From Dyella sp. S184 (GTDB lineage: Bacteria; Pseudomonadota; Gammaproteobacteria; Xanthomonadales; Rhodanobacteraceae): a stretch of 64,000 bases of DNA. Made by a program: the position numbers and the translations under genes. Below are positions 1 through 9,367 of this stretch, in pieces. Location of the stretch: assembly GCF_009766065.1 (NCBI RefSeq), contig NZ_LMUE01000002.1, forward strand, positions 1,346,169 through 1,410,168. The letters run 5' to 3'. Under the pieces are notes generated by a model, which worked only from the letters and a program-made list of their open reading frames with translations, was not told the DNA's origin and did not search any database. Numbering within the stretch: the stretch's first letter is position 1; each line of letters starts with the position of its first letter.

Positions 1-3000
1 CGTGGCGGTGGCGTAAATCGTACCGGTGTTGCGCACATTGACGAAGCCCGCGGGCGAGCCGTTGATGGCGGAAATACCAAAGGCGCTTGCCGAACCTTGG
101 GCCGTCGCGTCGACAAGGGCCGTAGCCGACAAGAGACCGGCGTTGTTCACTGTGATGCCATCCCCGTGGCTCACGAGGTAAGCACCTTGGCTACCGAAAG
201 ATACGACTCCAGCGATGCTGTTTGCTACAGCCGCTCCCGTTCCCTCCGTGGACTCGACGGACGCCGCGATCGAACCGTTGGCGACGTTTGTCAGCGTAAT
301 GTCGCCAAGGTTGAAGCTATTCGTGGCGGAGTTGCCGACCTTGCTGATCACCGAAATGCCATCGGCCGTCGTCAAGCCTGCACCCGCGTTGTAGGCACCT
401 TTGGCCGTCGCGGTGATCGAACCGGCATTGGCCACGGCCACATCGCCATAAGTGGCCGCGACGACCACACCGCCGGCAAAAGCGCCGCGGGCGTAATACT
501 CGTGGAAACTGGAGGTGGAGTTGTTAGACAGTGCCGACGCCGCGATCGAACCGGAGTTGGTGATGCTGATGGCGCCATAGTGACTGCCATAACCGTTTTT
601 CACGAGAATGCCAATGGCCGAGCCTGCAGCGAAGGACTCGCTCATGGCAGCGGTGATGGAGCCGGAGTTGTTCACGATGTTGTCGTTGCCGTAGCTGAAC
701 ATCCGTATGCCATCGGCCTGAGCGCCACGAAAAGTCCCATTGAAGTAAGTGCTTCCGGCAACGTTACTGGCGCTGATCGTACCGCTGTTGTTGACGGTCA
801 GCTTACTGGTGTCACCGTAAGTATAATTTCTGACAAACGCGCCATAGGCGTCCCCACCCGCCGCGTTGACGGCGATATCGCCGGTATTCGTAATGGTGGC
901 ACCGCTGGTATTGATGGATTGCGCATCAATACCTCGTGCGTCGGCGGCGGCCGTGATCGTGATGGCGCCGGAATTATCGATCACGGCACCGGTGCCTGCC
1001 GTGCCGCTATACGCTTCGGTCTGGGCAAAGATGCCCCAGCCCGAGAGGGAGTCGTTGATGGTGATGTGGCCGGAGTTGCTTACTAATGCCGACCCATACT
1101 CGGCCACCGCGTGGATACCATAACCCTCGACGGCGTTGACGATGTTGATGTTGCCGGTGTTGGTGACGCTGGTATTGCCGGCGCCGTAATAGCCGGCGCC
1201 GAAGCCCACATCATGGTGTCTCCCCGTTTCGGCAAAGATGCCGATGGCAATGTTTTCTGGGTGGTAAACGTTGGGGATCGCGCCCGTCGTGATGGTGATG
1301 TCGCCAGAGTTCACGACGGAAGTGTTGCCGTATGCACTGGACGCGGAGATGCCAAAGTTTTGAGCGCCGTAGCCGGTGGTGGCCAAAGCAATGCTGCCGA
1401 TGTTGGTTACTGACGCGACATTGTTATAGGTGTGCGCCAGGATGCCCCACCCACCATGCTGTGTGTTGACCGAAATGCTGCCCGAGTTGGTGACCTGCAC
1501 ACCCGAGGCGAAGTCGGAAAAGGCATAGATGCCGGTGCCGTATTGCGTTAATCCATTACCACCGCAATGACAATCGCCTTCCTGGTTGGCGATGATGCTA
1601 CCGGCATTGTTGACCACAGCTTGGCCCGCGCCATAGTCGGCGCTGGCGGAGATGCCGGTGGGCTGCAGACCGGTCGTCGTGATTTTGCCGGTGGACGTGT
1701 TGGTCACCGCAACGCTACCGTAAACGGAAATCCCCTCTTCGCCGTTGACAAACCACGGGCCGACCGCTTTGATGTAGCCTGAGTTGGTTACGGTGGTACT
1801 CCCGATATAGCCCTGCGCGCCGATGCCGTCGACCGTGGTAACCGCGAACGGATAGCCAAGAACCTGGTGTGAGACCGCCAGAATCTCACCGGAGTTGGTG
1901 ACTGTGGCCTCACCGGTCGAGGAGATCGCCTGGATACCGCGGACTTTGTTAAACAGCCCGTTATATGCGGTGAGGTTTCCCGTATTGGTCGCCGTGGCGT
2001 TGCCACCCTCGGCGCTGACGTTGATACCAATGGCCTCGCCGAGGGTCGAGTATGCGACTAACTTGCCGTCGTTGCTGGCGGTCGCGTCACCGTTATAGGT
2101 TTTGGCAGAAATGCCGTTAACGTTGCCGGTCGCATCACCGGTCAGCGCCACCACGCGCACATAACCACCGCTTGCATTGCTGGCCGTGGCACTGCCATTG
2201 CCACTGCTGGCCGACACACCTGAGGCACTGCCGCCGTAGGAGCCCGAAACCACATAGCCGGAGTTGCTGGCGTTGGCGTTGCCAACCGCAGCATAGGCTT
2301 CGATGCCCGAGGTTAGGCCAGCGTGACCGATGGCCTGTACGTGGCCGGTGCTGCTGGCCGATGCGTCACCGTTGGCCGAGATCGCCGAAAGGCCCACCGC
2401 GTTATAGCTCGAGCCCACCGTAACGTTATAGGTATTGCTGACGGTGGCGTTGCCATTGACCGTCTGCGCCAGGAGGCCGATGGCCGTGCCCGTCGCTGAC
2501 GTGGTGGTGACCGAGCCGGTGTTGGAGACGCTGCTGCCAGTTTGGCCAAACGCCTCGATGCCGACCGCCTGATCTTGTCCGCCATTGGCGGTGACCGAGC
2601 CAGAATTGGTGACCGAGGCGTAGCCGTCAGCGGAAGAGGCCAGTATGCCCACGGCCTGATAATTGGTGGACGTCGCGGTGATGCTGCCGCTGTTGGTGAC
2701 GCTGGCATTGCCGGTGTAGCCCTGCGCGATCACACCCACGGCGACGCCATTCACCGAACTCGACGTGATTGCGCCTTCGTTGGTGACCGTGGCATTCACG
2801 TAGCCGGACGAATTGACCGCGATGGCGTTGCCGTCCTGGGCAACTGCGTTGATGGTACCGGCCGACTGGTTGTCGACCGTGTCACTGCCGGCTGCCGAGT
2901 TGGAGTACACCGCCGTCACGTCGTAGGCACCGGGGCCGTAGACGCTAATGGGGCCGTTATTGATGTAGCTAACATCGCCGTAGGCCTCGGTGCCCAGCGA

Positions 3001-3453
3001 CCGGGCGCGGGACATGGGTGCATGCGTGATGGTGCCGTGCGCGCTGCTCGCGGTTGCCACCGTGAGGCTGTGCGCAAAGAGTTCATCGGCACTTACGGTG
3101 GTGATGTCGGCGTGGGTGGCGCTTGCGTTGCCACCCCAGTGGGCGTCGATACCCATCAGGCCGGTGGCCGGAGTGACGCTGTGAGGTACAAGATGATCCT
3201 GGACGACCGCCAGATCGTCGATCGGCGTGACGTCGAGGTGCCCGGCGGTGACGTTGAATGCCCCGTCACATGACGTCGTGGCCAGCGCCGCTGGCGCGCA
3301 CGTCCCGGCGGCGAAAGCAGCACTGCTGCCGCCCAGCGCCAATAGGGTCAACGAAATAGCGAGTGCCGCGCGAACAGCGCGGGTGACAGGTGCGACCGTG
3401 AAGGTCGGGATTTCATGGGCCTGATTCAGACGGCCATTCTTGTTTGCATTCAT
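1..3453 (-). CDS. Repeat-rich autotransporter/adhesin-like surface protein, 3' end outside the window
   Basis: An open frame of 1151 codons runs from an ATG at 3453 down to base 1 without a stop, so the C-terminus (where a beta-barrel would lie) is not visible. A GAGGGG Shine-Dalgarno lies about 14 bases upstream. The first ~48 residues form a long signal peptide: a charged N-region, then RAVRAALAISLTLLALGG and cleavage near AFA-AG. The rest is low in Lys/Arg and built of degenerate repeats of about 28 residues of the form VTNSGSI-x(6-10)-A-x-GI-x-A-x(3)-G-x-A, from about residue 170 onward; such repeats usually fold as a beta-helix passenger. The extended signal and the passenger repeats resemble type V secreted proteins. 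Role in adhesion or biofilm is inference. The S53 peptidase gene lies just upstream on the same strand and may be co-transcribed. Confidence 0.8.
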   Translation of the reverse strand, partial: MNANKNGRLNQAHEIPTFTVAPVTRAVRAALAISLTLLALGGSSAAFAAGTCAPAALATTSCDGAFNVTAGHLDVTPIDDLAVVQDHLVPHSVTPATGLMGIDAHWGGNASATHADITTVSADELFAHSLTVATASSAHGTITHAPMSRARSLGTEAYGDVSYINNGPISVYGPGAYDVTAVYSNSAAGSDTVDNQSAGTINAVAQDGNAIAVNSSGYVNATVTNEGAITSSSVNGVAVGVIAQGYTGNASVTNSGSITATSTNYQAVGILASSADGYASVTNSGSVTANGGQDQAVGIEAFGQTGSSVSNTGSVTTTSATGTAIGLLAQTVNGNATVSNTYNVTVGSSYNAVGLSAISANGDASASSTGHVQAIGHAGLTSGIEAYAAVGNANASNSGYVVSGSYGGSASGVSASSGNGSATASNASGGYVRVVALTGDATGNVNGISAKTYNGDATASNDGKLVAYSTLGEAIGINVSAEGGNATATNTGNLTAYNGLFNKVRGIQAISSTGEATVTNSGEILAVSHQVLGYPFAVTTVDGIGAQGYIGSTTVTNSGYIKAVGPWFVNGEEGISVYGSVAVTNTSTGKITTTGLQPTGISASADYGAGQAVVNNAGSIIANQEGDCHCGGNGLTQYGTGIYAFSDFASGVQVTNSGSISVNTQHGGWGILAHTYNNVASVTNIGSIALATTGYGAQNFGISASSAYGNTSVVNSGDITITTGAIPNVYHPENIAIGIFAETGRHHDVGFGAGYYGAGNTSVTNTGNINIVNAVEGYGIHAVAEYGSALVSNSGHITINDSLSGWGIFAQTEAYSGTAGTGAVIDNSGAITITAAADARGIDAQSINTSGATITNTGDIAVNAAGGDAYGAFVRNYTYGDTSKLTVNNSGTISASNVAGSTYFNGTFRGAQADGIRMFSYGNDNIVNNSGSITAAMSESFAAGSAIGILVKNGYGSHYGAISITNSGSIAASALSNNSTSSFHEYYARGAFAGGVVVAATYGDVAVANAGSITATAKGAYNAGAGLTTADGISVISKVGNSATNSFNLGDITLTNVANGSIAASVESTEGTGAAVANSIAGVVSFGSQGAYLVSHGDGITVNNAGLLSATALVDATAQGSASAFGISAINGSPAGFVNVRNTGTIYATAT

Positions 3454-3633
3454 TACTGACCCAACCCCTCAAGTTTTGATAAACGCTGATGTCGCGCTTC
3501 CGCTTTGCCGGAGCGCAACAAACCCAAATCTTTATTGACCGCGCTGATCGAACGTCCCGCTCGATACGAAGTCCTTGCCCACGCCGGCCTGTTCCCGTCG
3601 CGCTGTGCGCCGGTCGAAACTGCGGTGGTATTC

Positions 3634-3648
3634 ACATCCCCCGGATGT
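3634..3648. repeat. Small inverted repeat next to the large hairpin
   Basis: ACATCC and GGATGT (6-bp arms) are separated by three C. It sits beside the 23-bp-stem hairpin in the S53-autotransporter spacer. Function unknown; it could stack on the larger structure in the transcript. Confidence 0.5.
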
Positions 3649-3650
3649 CT

Positions 3651-3723
3651 GCGATCGCGGTGTCGTCGCCACCTCTGCTCCCGAGCCCGGGTGGCCAGGT
3701 GGTGGCGACGACACCGCGATCGC
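3651..3723. repeat. Long perfect hairpin (23-bp stem, 27-nt loop)
   Basis: Bases 3651-3673 and 3701-3723 are perfect reverse complements (arms begin GCGATCGCGGTGTCG). The loop holds a further CCCG/CGGG-rich self-complementary stretch. It starts 18 bases after the S53 peptidase stop and lies 198 bases before the autotransporter start, on the transcribed strand. There is no T-run, so it is not a classic intrinsic terminator. An mRNA-stabilising or attenuating structure, or a small palindromic repeat unit, are the likely readings. Confidence 0.85.
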
Positions 3724-3741
3724 CCATATGTGTTCGTCCTT

Positions 3742-5592
3742 TTACTTGACCGTCACGGCCGTGGTCTGCGCGATGACGTAGCCGGCGCTGTCGCTCACCG
3801 TTTCGGTAACGGTGTAGGCACCTGCCTTGGGATAGAGATGACTGGGGCTCGCGGCGGTGGACGTGCCGCCATCGCCGAACACCCATGCGTGCGTGGTAAT
3901 GGTTCCCGCACTATCGGTGGACTCGTCCGTGAATTTGACGATCAGGCCATTGTCAGTGTCGCTGAAGTTCGTCACCAGCGGGCTAGGCACGCCAAGCTGG
4001 CTAGCCACAGCGCTGAGAACCACGCTGCCACGACCGCTGGCGAAATCGTAGCCCACCTTGGCTGTTTCACCACCGTTATTGCCCACCGTAATGTCGTGGA
4101 AATCCCCCGACGGCAACTGATACAGCAACGGTGCGGCGAATCCGATGGTGGTGCCTTTGATCGCAATCATGCGTGCCCACAGACCGACAAAAATCGGCGA
4201 CGCCAGACTGGTTCCGCCCCATTGCGCGATCACACCATTGACGTACACCAGCGCACCTGAGTTGTAGTCGGCATCCATCGCAATGTCAGGCACGCCGCGC
4301 TTGGTACCGGGAACAAGTGCGTTCTGCCAGCTCGGCTTGGGTTCGAACGCGCTCGGGCTGCCACCCCCATCGACCCACACCGTTTCGCTGCTCCACGTGG
4401 TCTTAGACGCATCCAGCGTGGTGCCGCCGACAGCAACCACGTACGGTGAATCGGCCGGCCAGCTCGGCGTGGTGCCGCCGTTTGAACATTCGTCAGCGCC
4501 TTTGTCGCCGGATGCGATCGAGAATGTCTGGCCCTGGGCGACACCGAGTTCGAAGATCTGATCCGATGCGGCGGCCGTGCCGTCGCTCTTGGCATCGGTT
4601 TCGCAACCGCCGATCGAGACATTGATGACCTTGGCGACATTGGCCGTTACGGCCGTATTGAAGTCGGCAAGCAAGTCAGCGTCGGACAGGCTCGGTGTGG
4701 CGTAGAAGATGAGCTGCCCGACCTGGCCGCCGCTCGCACCGACGATGTCCTGGCTGTCGATGCTCCATTCGGCATTGCCACTCTCATCGCCACTGTCCGC
4801 GCCGGTATAGATCACCTGCGAGTTGATGGTCGCCAGGTTGTTGGCCGCAGTGAAAGTATTAAGGTCAGCAACCGACTGGGTCATATCGCCTTCGCTGATG
4901 ATGCCGACGGTGACGCCTGCCGCGGTCTGTATCCCGGTGCCACCGTAGATCGATGAGAAATCCGTCGGGTCATGCGGGGCGATGGTGGCCGAACCGGCTA
5001 GGGTTTTCACCTGTGCACGTTGCGCGAAGGTATGCGCCTGATAAACATTCTGCAGACCGATCACCGACAGCACGCTGTCCTGCAAGGTCGTGGGGATATG
5101 CGCATCGCTGTTGTTGGCGAAGGCGATACGGCCATCCTGGGTCTGCACCCGGGCGAACGAGGTCTGGAAGGCGGCCTGCGCAGTCCCAGCCGTGCCGTCC
5201 GCCGATACCAGCAGATGATTGGGCGCAATCACGATATTCGTGAAGCCCATCTGCTTCAGGTAAGTGGCAACCGCCTGGACCTGCATGATCGTCGGCTCAT
5301 GTTGTGACGAGAACTGGGTTGGCGTCAGCGTCTGGTGCGCGGCGACCAGGCTGTGCAGCTGATCGCTGTTGCGCAGCTTCAGCGCGACCACGATGTGCAT
5401 GGGCTGCGTGTGCGCCAGCACGCCGGTGAAGACATCGCCGGGATGCAGCGCTGTACTGCCGGCCACTGCGGTGTCTAGGCCATTGGGAAGATCGCTCGCC
5501 CGGGCAGACATGACGGCGGCGGCGGCGAGCGCGAGCGCGATGGTCATCGCCAGCGCAGGAACGGGAGAGGTACGAAGCGTCGTGAGTTTCAT
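3742..5592 (-). CDS. S53 family (sedolisin-type) secreted serine-carboxyl peptidase with PKD domain
   Basis: A 616-residue preproenzyme. It has an N-terminal signal peptide (about residues 1-32, ending SARA-SD), a pro-kumamolisin-type activation domain (roughly 40-175) and the S53 catalytic domain. Catalytic residues can be placed: E275 and D279 in AEWSID, with the exact E-x3-D spacing of sedolisins, and S462 in GGTSLASP. The C-terminal calcium-site region reads DITVGNNG followed by GYDFASGRGS. A PKD domain (HAWVFGDGGTST) closes the protein. The family is active at acid pH. An in-frame GTG lies three codons earlier at 5601; the ATG at 5592 is chosen because MKLTTLRTS begins a normal signal peptide. 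The product probably acts outside the cell. Same strand as, and upstream of, the repeat adhesin; processing of that adhesin is possible but unproven. Confidence 0.93.
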   Translation of the reverse strand: MKLTTLRTSPVPALAMTIALALAAAAVMSARASDLPNGLDTAVAGSTALHPGDVFTGVLAHTQPMHIVVALKLRNSDQLHSLVAAHQTLTPTQFSSQHEPTIMQVQAVATYLKQMGFTNIVIAPNHLLVSADGTAGTAQAAFQTSFARVQTQDGRIAFANNSDAHIPTTLQDSVLSVIGLQNVYQAHTFAQRAQVKTLAGSATIAPHDPTDFSSIYGGTGIQTAAGVTVGIISEGDMTQSVADLNTFTAANNLATINSQVIYTGADSGDESGNAEWSIDSQDIVGASGGQVGQLIFYATPSLSDADLLADFNTAVTANVAKVINVSIGGCETDAKSDGTAAASDQIFELGVAQGQTFSIASGDKGADECSNGGTTPSWPADSPYVVAVGGTTLDASKTTWSSETVWVDGGGSPSAFEPKPSWQNALVPGTKRGVPDIAMDADYNSGALVYVNGVIAQWGGTSLASPIFVGLWARMIAIKGTTIGFAAPLLYQLPSGDFHDITVGNNGGETAKVGYDFASGRGSVVLSAVASQLGVPSPLVTNFSDTDNGLIVKFTDESTDSAGTITTHAWVFGDGGTSTAASPSHLYPKAGAYTVTETVSDSAGYVIAQTTAVTVK

Positions 5593-5601
5593 TTGGTCCA
5601 C

Positions 5602-6184
5602 ACAGGGTTAGTGATGCCCAAGGGCGAGGATGGATTTGTTGAATCGCCGAACCTTGGCATCCGTGCCCCATGCTGCGACAAGCGCGCACGGCCAAGCCCC
5701 GACGTCGTAATGCGTCGGGCGCCATGTCGATATGAGGAGAGACGATCTTGCGCGTCAGATGCTGTCATCACAGCAAACGGCGGGACTTACCGAGTAGCGC
5801 TGATTGCAACAAACCCTATGGAACAGCGGTGATTCGCGAAGCTGCCAAGATCACTGCAGAGCGTGTCCGCGGTTACGTCAAACAAAGACACTGACGATGT
5901 CCAGCGGCAACGAACCTTGCAATCGAGCGTCCGGGCATCGGCGGTAGTCAGCCGGACGTACATCATGTAGCAGTTGAAAACTGCGCCACACGTGTGGCCG
6001 CAGCAGCATGGTTTACTTGTTGCAAGTGCGTTTTACACAGTGACAGATACGGGTCCAACCTGGCGGTGAATCGCCACAGCGCTGATTTCGTCATCTAATC
6101 TTCATGCAATCGACATCGACCAGCTACGTTCCCTATTGCGATCGAGTATCGGCTCGAGCGCGAGACGTATCAATAGAAAACACT
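5602..6184. other. Non-coding stretch upstream of the S53 gene
   Basis: About 580 bases between the S53 peptidase start and the terminator of the regulator gene. I find no credible gene on either strand. A 7-bp inverted repeat (CCCGACG at 5698-5704, CGTCGGG at 5713-5719) could form a hairpin in the S53 5' leader. The stretch is less GC-rich than the housekeeping genes and should contain the S53 promoter, but no clear -35/-10 pair stands out. Confidence 0.5.
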
Positions 6185-6214
6185 GGTTGATCTCTCCCTT
6201 GGGAGAAATCAACC
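6185..6214 (-). terminator. Rho-independent terminator of the TrmB/LuxR regulator gene
   Basis: Two 14-base arms (6185-6198 and 6201-6214; GGTTGATCTCTCCC against GGGAGAAATCAACC, one mismatch) face each other across two bases. Read on the minus strand, the hairpin is followed by AGTGTTTTC. It lies about 60 bases after the stop codon of the regulator. Confidence 0.7.
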
Positions 6215-6276
6215 AATCATTCATCCGGTTGATTGAAGCAGAGGCGGCATCGTCAAAGCCACGCGACGCGGCCGTT

Positions 6277-7323
6277 TCAGCCGCCCTGGGGCTTCTTTTT
6301 GCTTCGCGCGTTGGCAGCAGGTTGCTGCGGAAACGTATCCATGGCTGCACGCCAACCCAACTGGAATCGCGTACGCGTGTTGAAGCTTTTCATGAGTTCG
6401 CCGATGCGGCGATTGAGCGTCGTGGTAGACATCCCGGCCTCAAAGGCAATCGCCTTGTCATTGAGCCCTGCGGCCAACAGGGGAATCACCTGTTCTGCCG
6501 CGTCCGACAACCGAGAGTCGGGCTTCCCCGCTTTCAATTTACCGCTTCGTGTGAAGACGATGGGTGTCGATCGCTCCCAGGTGAGTTCGAAGAGCGCATA
6601 AAGGGAGTCGAGCAGTGAGGAGGAGCGGACCAACATGACCGGGCCGCCCTGATCTTCGACATTCAAAGGGACAAGGCCAACACGTCGATCCACGATCAGC
6701 ATCTTGACCGGCAACGTCGGGGAGACGCGCGCCTCTTCGCCCTTTTCAATGTCAAGCCGCAACGAATTCAATGCACCTGGCAGCGCAAGATACCCCGCAT
6801 CGGAGATAGTTCGTATGCGCAGATCAGGTGGCATCTCATATGGAAATCCCTGGATTTGCAGCGTTGGCGCGCGCTGGAAGCCAACAATTTCGCTCTGAAC
6901 TGTTTGTAGCATCTGCACCACGATCTGGCCCAAGGCGGCGGGGCTGGTGATGAGCTCGACCAGCTGTTCGCTTTCTTGCGCATTTCCTGTACTTATGACT
7001 TGCTTTTTCAGCACCGGTATCGCGGCACGCGCGCGCTCAATATCTGCTACGCGCTGACTTGCCAGCGCTTCGATAGCGAGCTCCGGTGACGCGGCAATGT
7101 ATCGCCGCGGCCGTTCAGGTGAGTGTGAGGCCAATCCTTTGGATTCGATGCTGTCCAGTAGCTGCTGCGCCTTGCGCGGCGACAGGTCGAGCAGGTGTGC
7201 GACGTCTTCCGTGGTCGCGAGCCCTCGCGATAAAAGAGTGCAATAAGCGCGCTCTTCCATCTCGTCTATGCCAAGTGCCCCCAACATTCTTGGGGTACCG
7301 GCTCCTGCACGTAGTGTGTTCAT
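6277..7323 (-). CDS. TrmB-like / LuxR-type HTH transcriptional regulator
   Basis: A 348-residue cytoplasmic DNA-binding protein. The N-terminus (about residues 10-95) is a TrmB-type winged helix: LGIDEMEERAYCTLLSRG, then EDVAHLLDLSPRKAQQLLDSIESKG. The middle is a ligand-binding-like region of unknown specificity. The C-terminus carries a LuxR-type HTH (LNDKAIAFEAGMSTTTLNRRIGELM). The ATG at 7323 is preferred over the GTG at 7335 because GGAA lies about 8 bases upstream of it. The gene is divergent from the POT transporter and upstream of the S53 peptidase, so control of one or both is plausible. A perfect GGGAATTCCC palindrome just upstream could be its operator. Confidence 0.85.
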   Translation of the reverse strand: MNTLRAGAGTPRMLGALGIDEMEERAYCTLLSRGLATTEDVAHLLDLSPRKAQQLLDSIESKGLASHSPERPRRYIAASPELAIEALASQRVADIERARAAIPVLKKQVISTGNAQESEQLVELITSPAALGQIVVQMLQTVQSEIVGFQRAPTLQIQGFPYEMPPDLRIRTISDAGYLALPGALNSLRLDIEKGEEARVSPTLPVKMLIVDRRVGLVPLNVEDQGGPVMLVRSSSLLDSLYALFELTWERSTPIVFTRSGKLKAGKPDSRLSDAAEQVIPLLAAGLNDKAIAFEAGMSTTTLNRRIGELMKSFNTRTRFQLGWRAAMDTFPQQPAANARSKKKPQGG

Positions 7324-7852
7324 CGCAGTTTCCACGTATTTGGGAATTCCCTAGATGGGCCCTTTCCAATTCAAGCACTTTTCTGTCGGGCCACTCATTG
7401 TGGCTGAACACTTTGGATTTGCATCGGCTTGACGATGTTTAGCCTGGACTGGACCAGCCACAATTTCTCGAGTGATCTCCGGGCCACCAAAACGATGGCT
7501 TGAGACAACCTGGGAATGGAAAGCCTTGAATCCCAAGCTTCATCCAGATTACTGGAACCTTGGGCCGCACTCCGTCAACGCGGAGACTTCCAAGAAGAAC
7601 GGCGTTCTTGACGCGCTGTTGTGGAGATTGAGGCGCGGGCAAAATTTTATCGTCACAGGCACTATCCTGTGGCAAGGAGGACTCCGCAGGAATTCCGGCG
7701 TCGCACTTGCCACCTGTTACGTTTCATCCCGTCGCCACGGAAAATAGCGCTCCCGTAGGAACTTCGCTTCGTAGACTTTTCTCGATCGCGTGCGCTTAGA
7801 ATCCCAAGGCAACCTGAACTCATCTGCATCTAGCATCACGTAGGGGAACGAC
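7324..7852. other. Intergenic region between the regulator and the POT transporter
   Basis: About 530 bases between divergent genes. Short open frames on both strands have no recognisable product. The only visible elements are the GGGAATTCCC palindrome at 7342-7351 and an AGGGGA ribosome-binding site at 7842-7847 in front of the transporter. A possible -10 (TAGAAT, about 7796-7801) precedes the transporter, but no good -35 is evident. Confidence 0.5.
7342..7351. promoter_or_regulatory. Perfect palindrome, candidate operator
   Basis: GGGAATTCCC is a 10-bp perfect palindrome whose near edge is 19 bases from the regulator ATG at 7323. The position suits autoregulation, but no binding motif is known for this regulator, so this is inference only. 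Confidence 0.3.
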
Positions 7853-9367
7853 ATCACTCTTCAGAATCCACCTACTTCGAAGCTCTTCTCCTTCAGTGCC
7901 GTTTTTCTGATTGAAATGTGGGAACGCTTCGGCTTCAGCGGTATGCAGGTGCTGATGGTCACATTTTTGATGAGAAAACTCGGCTTCGCCGATACCAAGG
8001 CTAATCTGGTCTGGGGTGCGGCAGCCGCATTGATATACGCGACCCCTGCAATAGGCGGGTGGGTTGGCGACAAGCTGCTCGGCACCCGCCGCACCATGCT
8101 GGTCGGCGCCACTGTGCTGGCGCTGGGCTATGCGATGTTGTGGATTCCCACGAACAATCCCTACATGGTTTACGTGGCCCTCGGCGTCATCGTAGTTGGC
8201 AACGGCTTCTTCAAGCCCAATGCTGGCAATCTGGTCCGAAAGATCTACGAAGGCGATGAAACCCGCATAGATAGTGCTTTCACCATCTATTACATGTCGG
8301 TGAACATTGGCTCGTTCTTGTCAATGACACTGACACCCTGGATTCGCAATATGGTCAGCGCACGCTACGGCGATGATGTGGGGTGGCATACCGCCTTTGG
8401 AGTCTGCTCGATTGGCCTGATGCTTGGCATGGGTAACTATCTAATGATGCGACGCGCACTGGCGCATATCGGTTCGCCCACAGACAATCATCCGATAGAC
8501 ATGCGCCGCGCATTGGCCGTCCTCGCGGCGGCTATCGTGCTGGTGTTCGTCGTTGCCTTTATTCTGCAAAGTCAGGCCGTAGCCAGAATATGTGTATACA
8601 CGGCGGCTGTCGTGATCCTTGGCGTGTTTGCACACTTGATCCGCTGCAGCGAGAAAAGCGAGCGAGCTGGACTGATCGCAGCACTCGTGCTGACCGTACA
8701 GACCATCTTCTTTTTCATTTTCTACGCGCAAATGGCGACCTCGCTGAATCTTTTCGCCCAGCACAACGTGAACCTTTCGTTCGACGCGTTTGGCATGCAC
8801 TTGTTCAACTGGATTCCTGAGCAATTCCAGAACCTCAATCCCATCTGGATCGTGATCCTTAGCCCGGTGCTAGTGCTGATCTATAACGCCCTGGGTCGTA
8901 TCGGCAAGGATCCGTCGATTGCCTTCAAGTTCGCGCTGGGTTTCGCTGCCGTGGCGATCGGATTTTTCATGTACGGCATTGGTGGGCATTCGGCCGTCCA
9001 TGGCCAGGTGTCATCATGGACAATGGTATGGGGCTATGGCTGGTATTCGCTGGGCGAAATGCTGGTGAGCAGTTTGGGCCTGGCCATGATTGCACGCTAC
9101 GTGCCGGCCCGCATGGGTGGCTTCATGATGGGCGCTTATTTCGTTGCGGTAGGTTTGTCGCAATATTTGGGCAGCATGGTGGCCAATATCGCCCACATCC
9201 CTCGTGACATTACTGACCCCGTACAGTCACTGGCGATCTTCGTAAACCTGTTCAACAAACTTGGCTTCGTAGGCATCGCCTGTGTTGCGATTGCGTTGGC
9301 CATGCTTCCATTGATGAGAAAACTTTCGGCCAGCCACGCTCGGCCTGCGATCAAACTCACACCCTGA
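7853..9367 (+). CDS. POT (PTR2) family proton-dependent peptide transporter, apparent ATC start
   Basis: A multi-helix inner-membrane permease of the proton-coupled oligopeptide family. The diagnostic ExxERFxxxG motif reads E-M-W-E-R-F-G-F-S-G. The first ATG in frame (7916) falls inside that motif and would remove its first Glu and the start of helix 1. The frame is open upstream to a TAG at 7841 and contains no ATG, GTG or TTG. An AGGGGA Shine-Dalgarno (7842-7847) is spaced 5 bases from ATC at 7853, giving (M)TLQNPPTSKLFSFSAVFLIE, a normal POT N-terminus. I therefore start it at the ATC, 504 residues. A mutated start codon is the alternative. The gene is near a secreted S53 and a secreted S9 peptidase, which would supply peptides. 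Confidence 0.85.
   Translation: MTLQNPPTSKLFSFSAVFLIEMWERFGFSGMQVLMVTFLMRKLGFADTKANLVWGAAAALIYATPAIGGWVGDKLLGTRRTMLVGATVLALGYAMLWIPTNNPYMVYVALGVIVVGNGFFKPNAGNLVRKIYEGDETRIDSAFTIYYMSVNIGSFLSMTLTPWIRNMVSARYGDDVGWHTAFGVCSIGLMLGMGNYLMMRRALAHIGSPTDNHPIDMRRALAVLAAAIVLVFVVAFILQSQAVARICVYTAAVVILGVFAHLIRCSEKSERAGLIAALVLTVQTIFFFIFYAQMATSLNLFAQHNVNLSFDAFGMHLFNWIPEQFQNLNPIWIVILSPVLVLIYNALGRIGKDPSIAFKFALGFAAVAIGFFMYGIGGHSAVHGQVSSWTMVWGYGWYSLGEMLVSSLGLAMIARYVPARMGGFMMGAYFVAVGLSQYLGSMVANIAHIPRDITDPVQSLAIFVNLFNKLGFVGIACVAIALAMLPLMRKLSASHARPAIKLTP

Noticed and set aside
97-1413. Long plus-strand open frames opposite the repeat adhesin
   Set aside because: They mirror the adhesin's codons; the minus frame has a signal peptide and coherent repeats, while the plus frames have neither a start site nor a family.
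1-3453. Repeats considered as a CRISPR or satellite array
   Set aside because: The repeats are degenerate, vary in spacing and keep a single reading frame, so they are protein repeats.
7439-7675. 78-codon minus-strand frame in the regulator-POT spacer
   Set aside because: No family, ribosome-binding site or conserved feature; treated as chance.
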